Assembly (NCBI RefSeq): GCF_006517625.1
Contig: NZ_VHQI01000001.1
Location: forward strand, 316,180 to 380,179
Direction of reading: 5' to 3'
Source of the DNA: Mixta tenebrionis
GTDB taxonomy: Bacteria > Pseudomonadota > Gammaproteobacteria > Enterobacterales > Enterobacteriaceae
DNA: 64,000 nucleotides
This document shows, one piece after another, positions 27,512 to 37,065 of the stretch. The translations under genes were made by a program, and so were the position numbers. The first letter of the stretch is position 1. Each line of letters begins with the position of its first letter. Below the pieces are notes generated by a model, which saw only the letters and a program-made list of their open reading frames with translations, was not told where the DNA came from and ran no database searches.

Positions 27512-27528
27512 GCCGGATACGGCAGTGA

Positions 27529-28962
27529 TTAACTGTTACGGATGTAATCATCCATTTCAGTTTTCAGGTTATCGGACTTGGTGCCGAAAATAGCCTGTAC
27601 GCCGGAACCCGCAACCACCACGCCGGCGGCGCCCAGTTTTTTCAGGCCAGCCTGATCGACTTTAGCAACGTCAGCCACGCTAACGCGCAGGCGGGTAATA
27701 CAGGCATCGAGGTTGGTGATGTTTTCTTTACCGCCAAACGCCGTGACCAGGTTTGCCGCCATTTCGTTGGCTGTGCCGGTGCTCTGTTCGGTCGTCGCAT
27801 CTTCACGGCCAGGCGTTTTCAGATTCAGTTTCGCGATCAGCACGCGGAAAATAGCGTAGTAAATCAGGCCGTAGATGATACCCACAATCGGGAACAGCCA
27901 GATTTTGCTGCTGTTGCCGCTCAGCACGATAAAGTCGATCAAGCCGTGCGAGAAGCTGGTGCCGTCACGCATACCGAGCAGGATACAAATCGGGAAAGCC
28001 AGACCTGCCAGAATCGCGTGGATAACGTACAGGATCGGCGCCACGAACATAAAGGAGAACTCGATCGGCTCGGTAATACCGGTCAGGAACGAGGTCAGCG
28101 CCGCGGAGATCATGATACCGCCCACTTTCGCGCGATTTTCCGGTTTTGCTGAATGCCAGATAGCGATAGCGGCAGCCGGCAGACCATACATTTTGAACAG
28201 GAAGCCGCCGGAGAGTTTGCCCGCGGTCGGGTCGCCCGCCATGTAACGCGGAATATCGCCGTGGAACACCTGACCAGCCGCATTGGTGAATTCGCCGATC
28301 TGCATCTGGAAAGGTACGTTCCAGATATGGTGCAGACCAAACGGCACCAGCGAACGCTCAATCACGCCGTAGATACCAAAGGCGACAACCGGGTTCTGAT
28401 AGGCGGCCCACTGTGAGAAATCCTGAATCGCGCTGCCGATCGGCGGCCAGATAAAGGAGAGCACCACGCCGAGAACAATCGCCGTCATCCCAGAGATGAT
28501 CGGAACGAAACGTTTACCGGCAAAGAAGCCCAGATACTCAGGCAGCTTAATGCGATAGAAGCGGTTAAACATATAGGCGGCGATGGAGCCGGCGATAATA
28601 CCGCCCAGCACCCCGGTATCCGCCAGATGCTTATCGGCAATCTCCTGCCCCGGCAAATGCAGCACCAGAGGCGCGACCACCGCCATGGTTTTCACCATGA
28701 TGCCGTAAGCGACCACGGCCGCCAGCGCCGAGACGCCATCGTTATTAGTAAAGCCCAGCGCCACGCCGATAGCGAAAATCAGCGGCATATTAGCGAACAC
28801 CGAGCCGCCCGCTTCCGCCATGACATGTGAAACAACAGCAGGCAGCCAGGTGAAGTTTGCCGAGCCGACGCCCAATAAAATACCGGCAATCGGCAACACC
28901 GATACCGGTAGCATGAGCGATTTACCGACCTTTTGCAGGTTTGCAAATGCGTTCTTAAACAT
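27529..28962 (-). CDS. ptsG: PTS glucose-specific EIIBC component PtsG
   Basis: 477 residues, identical in length and nearly so in sequence to E. coli PtsG. The EIIC domain (about 1-385) has the sugar-site motif ITEPIEFSF; a linker with LKTPGRED leads to EIIB, whose phosphorylated Cys421 lies in [10 protein letters not shown]. It imports glucose and releases glucose 6-phosphate, taking phosphate from EIIA-Glc. Upstream sequence keeps Mlc- and CRP-type sites and an SgrS-type pairing tract. It ends the conserved block before the accessory sgc/rhi genes; in E. coli fhuE is next. Confidence 0.98.
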   Translation of the reverse strand: MFKNAFANLQKVGKSLMLPVSVLPIAGILLGVGSANFTWLPAVVSHVMAEAGGSVFANMPLIFAIGVALGFTNNDGVSALAAVVAYGIMVKTMAVVAPLVLHLPGQEIADKHLADTGVLGGIIAGSIAAYMFNRFYRIKLPEYLGFFAGKRFVPIISGMTAIVLGVVLSFIWPPIGSAIQDFSQWAAYQNPVVAFGIYGVIERSLVPFGLHHIWNVPFQMQIGEFTNAAGQVFHGDIPRYMAGDPTAGKLSGGFLFKMYGLPAAAIAIWHSAKPENRAKVGGIMISAALTSFLTGITEPIEFSFMFVAPILYVIHAILAGLAFPICILLGMRDGTSFSHGLIDFIVLSGNSSKIWLFPIVGIIYGLIYYAIFRVLIAKLNLKTPGREDATTEQSTGTANEMAANLVTAFGGKENITNLDACITRLRVSVADVAKVDQAGLKKLGAAGVVVAGSGVQAIFGTKSDNLKTEMDDYIRNS

Positions 28963-28965
28963 ATT

Positions 28966-28990
28966 GTGGAACTCCTGAGTATGAGTGCTT
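28966..28990 (-). promoter_or_regulatory. ptsG translation start region with SgrS-type pairing tract
   Basis: The leader reads AGCACTCATACTCAGGAG before the ATG, nearly the same as the E. coli ptsG segment that pairs with the small RNA SgrS during glucose-phosphate stress. Conservation suggests the same control; sgrS itself is not in the window. Confidence 0.6.
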
Positions 28991-29058
28991 TTAGTCGCGT
29001 AGTACGCGGGCGCAAGAGGGAGGATCTTGCGTCATTGGGGCTTATCAGGCCCTCTGGA

Positions 29059-29081
29059 TTTATTACGAAGGGTAAAATAAA
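29059..29081. promoter_or_regulatory. Mlc-type operator in the ptsG promoter
   Basis: On the minus strand TTTATTTTACCCTTCGTAAT followed by AAA resembles the E. coli ptsG Mlc operator (TTATTTTAC...GTAATAAA). Mlc represses ptsG when glucose is absent. Assigned from memory of the operator. Confidence 0.6.
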
Positions 29082-29095
29082 TCCTGCCGTTTTTG

Positions 29096-29111
29096 TTTGA
29101 TACCTGTCACG
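29096..29111. promoter_or_regulatory. CRP-like site in the ptsG promoter
   Basis: On the minus strand CGTGA-CAGGTA-TCAAA matches the position and form of a CRP site of E. coli ptsG (two mismatches to TGTGA-N6-TCACA). Confidence 0.5.
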
Positions 29112-29173
29112 TTTCGTCTATCAGGCGGCTAATCTTTAGAATATTTTTTATTTTTTTGCCAACTTTTATACTG

Positions 29174-29207
29174 AAAAAAGTCGCAGCGCGCCCTTTTCCG
29201 CGCTGCA
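29174..29207 (-). terminator. Rho-independent terminator after the tatD-family gene
   Basis: On the minus strand the stem GCAGCGCG / CGCGCTGC with a GAAAAGGG loop is followed by AC and six T residues. It closes the pabC-mltG-tmk-holB-tatD transcript. Confidence 0.85.
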
Positions 29208-29250
29208 CTTTACGTTTTTCAGGGATTAATTACGAGCAGTAAAATAAAGA

Positions 29251-30051
29251 TCAAACCGCAGTAGCGGTGAGGCGTTCCATCGGAACGTGGAACAGATCGG
29301 AGAAATTCTGCGTGGTGGCCTGCGCCAGCGTCTCAATATCCACCCCTTTCAGCACCGCCATATAGTCGGCCACGTCTCGCGTCCACGCAGGCTGATTCTC
29401 TTTGCCGCGGTGCGGAACCGGCGCCAGGTAAGGCGAATCCGTCTCTACCAGCAGACGATCCAGCGGCACATAGCGCGCCGCCTCACGCAACGCTTCCGCG
29501 TTACGGAAGGTGACGATGCCGGAAAACGAGATATAAAATCCCATATCCAGCAGCTTGCCTGCGGTTTCCCGATCTTCGGTAAAGCAGTGCAGCACGCCGC
29601 CGCACTCTTCAACCCGCTCCTCCCGCAGAATAGCCAGCGTATCTTCCCGCGCGTCACGCGTATGCACGATAACCGGCTTGTTCAGCTCGCGTCCGATGCG
29701 GATATGTTCGCGAAAGGATGCCTGCTGACGCGCCATGGTTTCCCGCTGATAGTAGTAATCCAGCCCGGTTTCCCCTAACGCCACCACGCGCGCATCGGCA
29801 GCCAGCTGACGCAGCTCGGCAAAATCCCACTCTTCCTGCTGATTAAGCGGATGCACGCCGCAGGACCAGGCGATACTGGGCCGATCGCCCAGCAGCTGCG
29901 CCATTGCCCGGAAGCCCGGCAAAGTGGTGGCGACCGCCAGCATAAACCTGACGTCGCGCGCGGCGGCTTTCGCCAGCACATCGTCAACGTCTTTGTGCAG
30001 CGTCTCATAGTCCAGGCCATCAAGATGGCAGTGGGAATCAACTAAAAACAT
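29251..30051 (-). CDS. ycfH: TatD-family metal-dependent hydrolase YcfH
   Basis: 266 residues. Metal-ligand motifs DSHCHLD (5-11), GETGLDYY (about 97-104), HTRDAREDTL, GVLHCFTED and VETDSPYLAP are all present. The family has DNase/exonuclease activity on single strands; the specific role of YcfH is unclear. It lies 15 bp after holB as the last gene of the operon, and has a terminator downstream. Confidence 0.95.
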   Translation of the reverse strand: MFLVDSHCHLDGLDYETLHKDVDDVLAKAAARDVRFMLAVATTLPGFRAMAQLLGDRPSIAWSCGVHPLNQQEEWDFAELRQLAADARVVALGETGLDYYYQRETMARQQASFREHIRIGRELNKPVIVHTRDAREDTLAILREERVEECGGVLHCFTEDRETAGKLLDMGFYISFSGIVTFRNAEALREAARYVPLDRLLVETDSPYLAPVPHRGKENQPAWTRDVADYMAVLKGVDIETLAQATTQNFSDLFHVPMERLTATAV

Positions 30052-30066
30052 AACGACTCTCTTTGG

Positions 30067-31065
30067 TTATTGAACCGACGACGATGTCGCCGGTTTTAGC
30101 AACGTTTCCCAGTTCAGTAACTGTTCAGTCAGCAGCAGCTCGCGATTGACCGCCACGATGCGACTCAGGCGATCCCGGCACAGCAGCCACTGACGCAGGC
30201 TTTTATCCAGCGCCGCCGCCGGCAGGCGCTGCGCCAGCTGCCGCACCAGCTGAGGGCGATCGACATTGGTAATAAAGCGATCGCCGCTCTGCTGCCACTT
30301 CAGCGCGTCCGTCAGTAATGAAGCGAGCCAGCCGATACGCGCGACGACATTATCGTGATTCAGCTGCGGCAGCAGCGTCAGCACATCCTCGTCCAGCGCG
30401 CTGGAGAGCGTCTCGCACAGCGCCTGACGCTGCGCCCAGAGCTGTTGATCGAGCAGCGCCAGCGCCGCCGCCGGCGCGCCGCTGCTTAAGCGTAGCGCGG
30501 CCAGCATCGCCTCAGGCGCGCCGGCCTCCTGCTTCTGCAGCCAGGCCAGGCTTTGCCGCTCATCCGGCGGCGCCAGGTGCAGCCGCAGACAGCGGCTACG
30601 CAGCGTCGGCAGCAGCCGCGACGGCTCCGCGCTGCTGAGAAAGAACCAGCTGTTCTGCGGCGGCTCTTCCAGGGTTTTCAGCAGCGCATTCGCCGCCGCT
30701 TCGGTCAGCTGGCCGGCATCGGGCAGCCAGACCACCTTCGCGCCGCCCTGCTGCGCATGGTGATAGAGTTTTTCATTCACTTCACGCACTGCATCGATGC
30801 CCAGCGCGCTTTTGCCCTTCTCCGCCGCCAGCCGATGCCAGTCAGGGTGCGTTCCGGCGAGCATCAGCTGACAGCCGTGACAGCGGCCGCAGCTTTTCAG
30901 CCCGTCGCGCCGCTGACAGAGCAGCCAGCGGCTAATGGCCCAGATCAGCTCGCTATCGCCCATGCCCGGCAGCGCCTGCACCAGCAGCGCATGATGCGCG
31001 CGCCCGGCCTGATGCTGACCGATAACCTGGCGATACACCGGATTAAGCCATGGATACCAGTTCAT
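30067..31065 (-). CDS. holB: DNA polymerase III delta-prime subunit HolB
   Basis: 332 residues (E. coli: 334). The AAA+-like fold begins with RAHHALLVQALPGMGDSEL, the four-Cys zinc module is CQRRDGLKSCGRCHGC (about 50-65), and the SRC-type motif appears as TLRSRCLRLHL. As delta-prime it has no functional Walker A, consistent with its role as the rigid stator of the clamp loader. It lies two bases after tmk, so the two are probably translationally coupled. Confidence 0.96.
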   Translation of the reverse strand: MNWYPWLNPVYRQVIGQHQAGRAHHALLVQALPGMGDSELIWAISRWLLCQRRDGLKSCGRCHGCQLMLAGTHPDWHRLAAEKGKSALGIDAVREVNEKLYHHAQQGGAKVVWLPDAGQLTEAAANALLKTLEEPPQNSWFFLSSAEPSRLLPTLRSRCLRLHLAPPDERQSLAWLQKQEAGAPEAMLAALRLSSGAPAAALALLDQQLWAQRQALCETLSSALDEDVLTLLPQLNHDNVVARIGWLASLLTDALKWQQSGDRFITNVDRPQLVRQLAQRLPAAALDKSLRQWLLCRDRLSRIVAVNRELLLTEQLLNWETLLKPATSSSVQ

Positions 31066-31067
31066 TA

Positions 31068-31697
31068 TTACTGCTCCGCCAGCCAGCTGTGCAGCGCCCG
31101 TTTAAGTGACAACGTCACCTCTGCCAGCGGCTGCGTCGCATCGATAATCTTAACGGTCGCGTCGTTCGCTGCCAGTTCAAGATAGCGCTGGCGGGTACGT
31201 TCAAAAAACGCCAGCGACTCCTGTTCAATACGATCGAGTTCGCCGCGCGCGCGCGCGCGCTGCAGGCCGATATCAGGCGTGACGTCCAGATAAAGCGTCA
31301 GATGAGGACGAAACGCGCCCAGCACGGTATCGCGCAGCGTCTGCATCAGCCGGGCGTCAATACCGCGTCCGCCGCCCTGATAGGCCTGTGAGGAGAGATC
31401 GTGGCGATCGCCCACCACCCACGCGCCACGCGCCAGCGCGGGCTGAATTATCGTTTCCACCAGCTGTACCCGCGCCGCATAGAGCATCAGCAGCTCCGCC
31501 TTATCGGTAATCTTTTCGCCTTCCAGCCCCTGCTTAATCAGCTGGCGCAGCTTCTCCGCCAGCGGCGTGCCGCCCGGCTCACGAGTAAAAACGATATCGG
31601 TAACGCCTCGCGCGCGCAGCACTTCCACCACGCAGTCGCGCGCGGTGGTTTTGCCTGCGCCCTCCAGGCCTTCAATCACAATAAATTTACCGCTCAT
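31068..31697 (-). CDS. tmk: Thymidylate kinase
   Basis: 209 residues. P-loop [10 protein letters not shown] (9-18), the DRX motif [17 protein letters not shown] and the lid region [12 protein letters not shown] are visible. It phosphorylates dTMP to dTDP. Its start overlaps the end of mltG by 11 bp and holB starts two bases after its stop. A 17-bp alternating CG run near 31244-31260 encodes the conserved RARARG of the lid. Confidence 0.97.
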   Translation of the reverse strand: MSGKFIVIEGLEGAGKTTARDCVVEVLRARGVTDIVFTREPGGTPLAEKLRQLIKQGLEGEKITDKAELLMLYAARVQLVETIIQPALARGAWVVGDRHDLSSQAYQGGGRGIDARLMQTLRDTVLGAFRPHLTLYLDVTPDIGLQRARARGELDRIEQESLAFFERTRQRYLELAANDATVKIIDATQPLAEVTLSLKRALHSWLAEQ

Positions 31698-32712
31698 TTT
31701 TTTCCTTCATCGTCATGCGCCAGGCTTTAACCGCCCGGTTATGGCTGGCAAGGTTGGTGGTAAACGTATGCCCGCCCTTGCCATCGGCAACAAAATAGAG
31801 ATAGTTGCTTTTTATCGGCTGCGCTGCCGCCTCCAGCGAGGCCTTGCCCGGCAGAGCGATAGGCCCCGGCGGCAGCCCGTTAATGATATAGGTATTGTAA
31901 GGGCTGGGGGTTTCCAGATCCTTACGCGTCAGCGTGCCGTTGTAGTTCTCCCCCAGGCCATAGATCACCGTGGGATCGGTTTGCAGACGCATTCCGATGC
32001 GCAGACGGTTAATAAATACCGAAGCGATCCTGGTGCGTTCATCGCCGATCGCCGTTTCCTTCTCAATAATAGAGGCCATGGTGACCAGCTCTTGCGGCGA
32101 GCGGTAGGGCAAGTCAGGCTGGCGATGTTGCCAGATAGCGGCAACCTCAGACTTCATGCGCTGATGCGCGCGCTGTAGCAGCGCCACATCGCTGGTATTG
32201 GCGGTATAAAGCCAGGTATCGGGCCAGAGCCATCCTTCCAGGCTTTCACCCTCAGGCAGCTTTAGCGCCGCGGCGGCCGTCGCAGGCCTATCGTCTGCCA
32301 GCGTATGCTTCACCCAGGGCGACTTGCGCAGCTCGCGCAGCACATCCTGCAGGCGCGTACCTTCAGTAAAGCGCACCGGGAACTGCGCCTCTTTGCCGCT
32401 GGCCAGCAGGGCTAACAGCTGGCGCACGCTCATCCCCTTTTCCAGACGATAGGTGCCCGCCTTAAACTTCGCCAGCTCCGGCTTCAGCTTCAGCAGCGCG
32501 CCGAACCAGGGCGAAGGGGCGATAATGTGCTGGCTCTCCAGCCGGGCCTGCAGCGCCACCCGTCCGGTGCCGGCTGGCAGCGTAAAGAGAGTTTGCTGGT
32601 TAATCGTCAACGGCGCAGCGGCAAAGCGCAGCACCTGCCAGTAACAGCCGGCAGCGACGACGACGACGAGCAGCAGCAATGCCGCCGCCGCAATTTTTAT
32701 TTTACCACTCAT
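31687..32712 (-). CDS. mltG: Endolytic murein transglycosylase MltG
   Basis: 341 residues (E. coli YceG: 340). One N-terminal membrane helix (about 5-25), then a LysM-like region and the YceG catalytic domain with the active-site Glu in [15 protein letters not shown] and later [16 protein letters not shown]. It cleaves nascent glycan strands at the inner membrane and may set their length. It follows pabC by 13 bp and overlaps tmk. Confidence 0.96.
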   Translation of the reverse strand: MSGKIKIAAAALLLLVVVVAAGCYWQVLRFAAAPLTINQQTLFTLPAGTGRVALQARLESQHIIAPSPWFGALLKLKPELAKFKAGTYRLEKGMSVRQLLALLASGKEAQFPVRFTEGTRLQDVLRELRKSPWVKHTLADDRPATAAAALKLPEGESLEGWLWPDTWLYTANTSDVALLQRAHQRMKSEVAAIWQHRQPDLPYRSPQELVTMASIIEKETAIGDERTRIASVFINRLRIGMRLQTDPTVIYGLGENYNGTLTRKDLETPSPYNTYIINGLPPGPIALPGKASLEAAAQPIKSNYLYFVADGKGGHTFTTNLASHNRAVKAWRMTMKEKNER

Positions 32713-32725
32713 GATTGATCCATTT

Positions 32726-33529
32726 TTAACAATCCGGCGCCAGCAGCTGACAGAGCATGCGGGATTGATAGCGCCAGTTATCGATCTGACGTACCGGCAG
32801 CAGCGGCATCAGCGCGTTGGTGATAAATACCTCATCCGCCTCCGCCAGCACTTCCGGCTTTTCCCGCACCTCGTGACAAAAGTAGCCATGCCGCCGCGCC
32901 AGGCTGATAACATGCCGGCGCATAATTCCATTGACTCCCGCCCCGCTTAACGCCGGGGTAAACAGCTGTTTTTGCCGGCGCCAGAATAAATTAGCCGCAC
33001 AGCATTCCACCAGCCTGCCCTCGATGTCAAGCACCAGCGCCTCCTCCGCCCCGCTCTGCTCCAGCTCCGCACGGATCAGTACCTGCTCCAGGCGGTTAAG
33101 GTGTTTGATGCCGGCCAGCAGCGGGTTAATGCCGAGGCGCACCGGGCTGGTCGCCAGACGCACGCCGTTTACGCGCAGCGCGGCATAGTGGCCCGGCGCG
33201 GGCGCCAGCATCATAATGCGCGTCGGCTGTCGGCAATCAACGCCGCTGTAGCCGCGCCCGCCCGCGCCGCGTGAAAGAATAACCTTTAGCACGCCCTCTG
33301 GCTGCGGCCAGCTTTGCGCGGCAGCCAGCATCTCCTGCTTCAGCAGTCGCCAGTCGAGGCCATTAATTTTGAGCACCGAGGTTGCCTCGCGCAGCCGCTG
33401 CAGGTGCGCCTCCAGCCAGTCGATTTTACCCTGGCGCAGGCGCGCGGTGGTAAAACAGCCGTCACCGTACTGCAAAGCGCGATCGCCGATGGCGATCTGC
33501 TGCTGCGGCTCTCCGTTAATCCAAAACAT
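32726..33529 (-). CDS. pabC: Aminodeoxychorismate lyase PabC
   Basis: 267 residues of the fold-type IV PLP enzymes. The N-terminal [25 protein letters not shown]-type region, the PLP lysine in [12 protein letters not shown] (about 145) and the cofactor loop with [21 protein letters not shown] are visible. It splits aminodeoxychorismate to 4-aminobenzoate and pyruvate for folate synthesis. First gene of pabC-mltG-tmk-holB-ycfH, 125 bp after fabF and separated from it by a terminator. Confidence 0.95.
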   Translation of the reverse strand: MFWINGEPQQQIAIGDRALQYGDGCFTTARLRQGKIDWLEAHLQRLREATSVLKINGLDWRLLKQEMLAAAQSWPQPEGVLKVILSRGAGGRGYSGVDCRQPTRIMMLAPAPGHYAALRVNGVRLATSPVRLGINPLLAGIKHLNRLEQVLIRAELEQSGAEEALVLDIEGRLVECCAANLFWRRQKQLFTPALSGAGVNGIMRRHVISLARRHGYFCHEVREKPEVLAEADEVFITNALMPLLPVRQIDNWRYQSRMLCQLLAPDC

Positions 33530-33609
33530 GCTTATACCCAGTGTGAACGCGATGACTGCCGGTTAAGCCCATTCCGCCAGCAAGCGACGAAAGCGCTATT
33601 GGCGGATGT

Positions 33610-33636
33610 AAAAAAGGCCCGCACAGCGGGCCTTTT
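33610..33636 (-). terminator. Rho-independent terminator after fabF
   Basis: On the minus strand GGCCCGC-TGT-GCGGGCC is followed by six T residues, about 20 bp after the fabF stop and before pabC. Confidence 0.88.
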
Positions 33637-33654
33637 AGCGGCAAAGGAACAGAC

Positions 33655-34896
33655 CTAGACGCGCCGGAAAATCAGCGAGCCGTTGGTACCACCAAAGCCA
33701 AAGGAGTTACACAGCGTATACTCCAGATCTTTTACCTGACGCGCGGTATGCGGCACGAAATCGAGATCGCAGCCTTCATCCGGGTTATCGAGATTGATCG
33801 TTGGCGGAATGGCCCGATCGCGCAGCGCAAGGATAGAGTAGATAGACTCCACCGCCCCCGCAGCGCCCAACAGGTGACCGGTCATCGACTTGGTCGAACT
33901 GACCATCACGCTTGACGCCGCGGCGCCGAACACCGATTTCACCGCCTGCGCTTCAGCCTTGTCGCCCGCCGGCGTCGAGGTGCCGTGTGCATTGACGTAG
34001 CCGATCTTCTCTGGCGACAGCTGCGCATCTTTCAACGCGTTAAGCATCGCCTGAGCGGCGCCCGTGCCGTTTTCCGGCGGCGAAGTCATGTGATAGGCGT
34101 CGCTGCTCATGCCAAAGCCTACCAGCTCGGCATAGATTTTCGCGCCGCGTTTTTTGGCATGTTCGTACTCTTCAAGCACGACAATGCCCGCGCCGTCACC
34201 AAGCACGAAACCATCGCGATCTTTATCCCACGGGCGGCTTGCCGCCTGCGGGTTATCGTTACGCGTGGAGAGCGCGCGCGCCGCGCCGAAGCCGCCAATA
34301 CCCAGCGGGGTACTACCTTTTTCCGCGCCGCCCGCCAGCATCACATCCGCATCGCCATAGGCGATGATACGCGCCGCCTGACCGATGTTATGAACGCCGG
34401 TAGTGCAAGCGGTAGAGATGGCAATGCTGGGGCCTTGCATCCCATACATGATAGTTAAATGGCCGGCTATCATGTTAACGATGGTAGAAGGCACAAAGAA
34501 CGGACTGATTTTACGCGGCCCGCCCTGCACCAGCGAGGCATGATTATCTTCAATCAGCCCCAGCCCGCCAATGCCTGAACCAATCGCCGCACCGATACGG
34601 GGCGCGTTTTCTTCGGTAATAACCAGGCCGGAATCCTGCATGGCCTGTACGCCAGCGACAACTCCATATTGAATGAAGGCATCCATCTTACGCTGATCTT
34701 TGCGCGAGATGATTTCTTCACAATTAAAATCCTTTACTAAGCCAGCAAAACGCGTTGCGTAGGCACTAGTATCGAAATGGTCGATCAGGCTGATGCCACT
34801 CTGCCCGGCAAGGAGAGCACTCCAGGTTGACTCTACGGTATTGCCGACAGGAGACAACATGCCAAGACCGGTCACAACTACACGACGCTTAGACAC
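33655..34896 (-). CDS. fabF: 3-oxoacyl-[ACP] synthase II (KASII)
   Basis: 413 residues. Catalytic Cys lies in [12 protein letters not shown], the two His in [11 protein letters not shown] and [12 protein letters not shown], and the gating GFGGTNGS is near the end. It elongates acyl-ACP, including the temperature-dependent palmitoleoyl to cis-vaccenoyl step. GTG 34896 is preferred: GGAGG lies six bases before it, whereas an ATG six bases upstream directly abuts GGAGG with no spacing; the 413-residue length then equals E. coli FabF. Eighty-six bases and a terminator separate it from acpP. Confidence 0.96.
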   Translation of the reverse strand: MSKRRVVVTGLGMLSPVGNTVESTWSALLAGQSGISLIDHFDTSAYATRFAGLVKDFNCEEIISRKDQRKMDAFIQYGVVAGVQAMQDSGLVITEENAPRIGAAIGSGIGGLGLIEDNHASLVQGGPRKISPFFVPSTIVNMIAGHLTIMYGMQGPSIAISTACTTGVHNIGQAARIIAYGDADVMLAGGAEKGSTPLGIGGFGAARALSTRNDNPQAASRPWDKDRDGFVLGDGAGIVVLEEYEHAKKRGAKIYAELVGFGMSSDAYHMTSPPENGTGAAQAMLNALKDAQLSPEKIGYVNAHGTSTPAGDKAEAQAVKSVFGAAASSVMVSSTKSMTGHLLGAAGAVESIYSILALRDRAIPPTINLDNPDEGCDLDFVPHTARQVKDLEYTLCNSFGFGGTNGSLIFRRV

Positions 34897-34940
34897 GTTC
34901 ATCCTCCAGGGAGGGAAAGATTGACACTATGTGAAGTGAA

Positions 34941-34972
34941 CAAAAAACTCAGGCGGTCGAATGACCGCCTGA
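34941..34972 (-). terminator. Rho-independent terminator between acpP and fabF
   Basis: On the minus strand CAGGCGGTC-ATTC-GACCGCCTG is followed by AG and six T residues, a few bases after the acpP stop codon. It would allow more acpP than fabF transcript. Confidence 0.85.
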
Positions 34973-34982
34973 TGGGTGTTCA

Positions 34983-35219
34983 TTAGGCCTGATGGTTATT
35001 GATATAATCAATAGCAGCCTGAACAGTAGTAATCTTCTCAGCTTCTTCGTCCGGAATCTCAGTATCAAACTCTTCTTCCAGAGCCATTACCAGCTCAACG
35101 GTATCAAGAGAATCAGCGCCAAGATCTTCAACGAAAGATTTTTCGTTGGTGACTTCTTCCTGCTTAACGCCAAGCTGCTCGGAGATGATTTTCTTAACGC
35201 GTTCTTCGATAGTGCTCAT
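34983..35219 (-). CDS. acpP: Acyl carrier protein
   Basis: 78 residues, highly acidic. The 4'-phosphopantetheine attachment Ser lies in [12 protein letters not shown] (Ser37 counting Met, Ser36 in the mature protein). It carries growing acyl chains through FabD, FabH, FabG and FabF, all encoded beside it. The start at 35219 matches [10 protein letters not shown]; a longer in-frame extension upstream is not protein-like. A 154-bp gap after fabG should hold an additional acpP promoter, as in E. coli. Confidence 0.98.
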   Translation of the reverse strand: MSTIEERVKKIISEQLGVKQEEVTNEKSFVEDLGADSLDTVELVMALEEEFDTEIPDEEAEKITTVQAAIDYINNHQA

Positions 35220-35373
35220 ACTATTAAATTTCCTATCAAAACTCGCTTTCGCGATGGTTTTCGTAGTGTATAAAAAGTTGGAAAAGATGCAACTCAATCC
35301 CGGCTGGTCCAACCACGATTTGACGTTATTTTGCGGCTATTGCCGCAATTAACGCAAATAGTTTTCGTAATTA

Positions 35374-36108
35374 TCAGACCATGTACATTCCGCCATTGAC
35401 ATGCAGCGTTTCACCGGTGATGTACGCTGCTTCGTCAGAGGCTAAAAATGCGACGGCACTGGCGATTTCCTGCGCGCCGCCAAGACGGCCCGCCGGGACT
35501 TCCGCCAGAATGCCGGCGCGTTGCTCGTCGCTCAACGCGCGCGTCATGTCGGTTTCAATGAAACCCGGCGCCACAACGTTAACGGTAATGCCACGTGACG
35601 CAACTTCGCGCGCCAGTGATTTGCTAAAGCCGATTAAACCCGCTTTGGCAGCCGCGTAGTTCGCCTGACCCGCATTACCCATAGTGCCCACAACGGAGCC
35701 AATGGTAATAATACGGCCCGCGCGTTTTTTCATCATCGCACGCATTACCGCTTTAGACAGGCGGAACACGGAGGTCAGATTGGTATCCAGAATGGAATCC
35801 CACTCATCATCCTTCATGCGCATCAGAAGATTATCACGCGTAATGCCAGCATTATTGACTAAAATGTCCACCTCGCCAAATTCGGCGCGAATATTTTCAA
35901 GGACGCTTTCAATTGACGCCGGATCGGTAACGTTCAGCAGTAAGCCTTTACCCTGATTTCCCAGATAAGCGCCGATCGCATCTGCGCCGTTCTGGCTGGT
36001 AGCGGTACCGATAACTTTCGCGCCGCGCGCCGCCAGCGTTTCGGCGATGGCGCGTCCGATGCCGCGACTCGCGCCGGTCACCAGAGCAATTTTTCCTTCG
36101 AAACTCAT
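35374..36108 (-). CDS. fabG: 3-oxoacyl-[ACP] reductase FabG
   Basis: 244 residues of the short-chain dehydrogenase family. NADPH motif TGASRGIGRA (about 12-21), NNAG in VDILVNNAGITRD, and the Ser-Tyr-Lys triad in GSVVG and NYAAAKAG are visible. It reduces 3-oxoacyl-ACP. The second of two adjacent ATG codons (36108) is preferred because GAGG is then six bases away and the length equals E. coli FabG. It lies 12 bp after fabD. Confidence 0.97.
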   Translation of the reverse strand: MSFEGKIALVTGASRGIGRAIAETLAARGAKVIGTATSQNGADAIGAYLGNQGKGLLLNVTDPASIESVLENIRAEFGEVDILVNNAGITRDNLLMRMKDDEWDSILDTNLTSVFRLSKAVMRAMMKKRAGRIITIGSVVGTMGNAGQANYAAAKAGLIGFSKSLAREVASRGITVNVVAPGFIETDMTRALSDEQRAGILAEVPAGRLGGAQEIASAVAFLASDEAAYITGETLHVNGGMYMV

Positions 36109-36120
36109 CATTATCCTCGT

Positions 36121-37050
36121 TTATTGTTCAAGCGCCGCTGCCAGGCTGGCGGCATCGTTTACCGCCGAGGCTGTCAGAGTGTCGACAATACGCTTCGTCA
36201 GACCGGTAAGCACTTTACCCGGTCCAACTTCCAGCAGCGCGCTAACGCCCTGCGCCGCCATAAATTCTACGCTTTCTGTCCAGCGTACCGGGCTATAGAG
36301 CTGACGAACCAGCGCGCTGCGAATAGCTTCCGGTGAGGTTTCGCATTTTACATCAACATTGTTTACAACCGGTAAGGTTGGTGCGTTAAAAATAATATTT
36401 TCCAGCGCTACCGCCAGTTTTTCCGCCGCCGGCTTCATCAGCGCGCAGTGAGAGGGCACGCTGACCGGCAGCGGCAGCGCACGTTTTGCGCCCGCCGCTT
36501 TACAGGCGGCGCCCGCACGCTCTACGGCCTCTTTATGGCCGGCTATCACCACCTGACCCGGCGAATTAAAGTTGACCGGCGAAACCACCTGGCCCTGCGC
36601 CGCCTCTTCACACGCCCGCGCGATTGCCGCATCGTCAAGGCCGATAATCGCCTGCATGGCGCCGGTGCCCGCCGGAACGGCTTCCTGCATCAGCCTGCCG
36701 CGCAGCTCGACCAGTTTGATCGCATCGGCAAAGTTCATAACGCCCGCGCACACCAGTGCAGAATATTCGCCCAGGCTATGGCCCGCCATCATCGACGGCA
36801 TCTGACCGCCCTGCTGCTGCCATAAACGATAGATGGCTACCGAGGCGGCCAGCAGCGCAGGCTGCGTCTGCCAGGTTTTATTCAGCTCTTCGGCCGGTCC
36901 CTGCTGGGTCAGCTGCCACAGATCGTAACCCAGCGCATCGGAAGCCTCTTTAAAGGTGGCTTCAATAATCGGGTGATTTGCAGCCAGACCGGCCAGCATG
37001 CCAACGGTTTGCGAACCCTGGCCTGGGAAAACCATTGCAAATTGCGTCAT
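36121..37050 (-). CDS. fabD: Malonyl-CoA:ACP transacylase FabD
   Basis: 309 residues, as in E. coli. Oxyanion motif FPGQGSQ (about 9-15), nucleophile Ser in GHSLGEYSAL (about 90-99), and catalytic His in PSHCALM. It loads malonate onto ACP for chain elongation. It lies 15 bp after fabH and 12 bp before fabG. Confidence 0.97.
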   Translation of the reverse strand: MTQFAMVFPGQGSQTVGMLAGLAANHPIIEATFKEASDALGYDLWQLTQQGPAEELNKTWQTQPALLAASVAIYRLWQQQGGQMPSMMAGHSLGEYSALVCAGVMNFADAIKLVELRGRLMQEAVPAGTGAMQAIIGLDDAAIARACEEAAQGQVVSPVNFNSPGQVVIAGHKEAVERAGAACKAAGAKRALPLPVSVPSHCALMKPAAEKLAVALENIIFNAPTLPVVNNVDVKCETSPEAIRSALVRQLYSPVRWTESVEFMAAQGVSALLEVGPGKVLTGLTKRIVDTLTASAVNDAASLAAALEQ

Positions 37051-37065
37051 CTTTTGTTCCTTCGA

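Noticed and set aside
31244-31260. A 17-bp alternating CG run in tmk, a possible slippage or Z-DNA tract
   Set aside because: It encodes the conserved RARARG of the thymidylate kinase lid, so coding constraint explains it; phase variation of an essential gene is unlikely.
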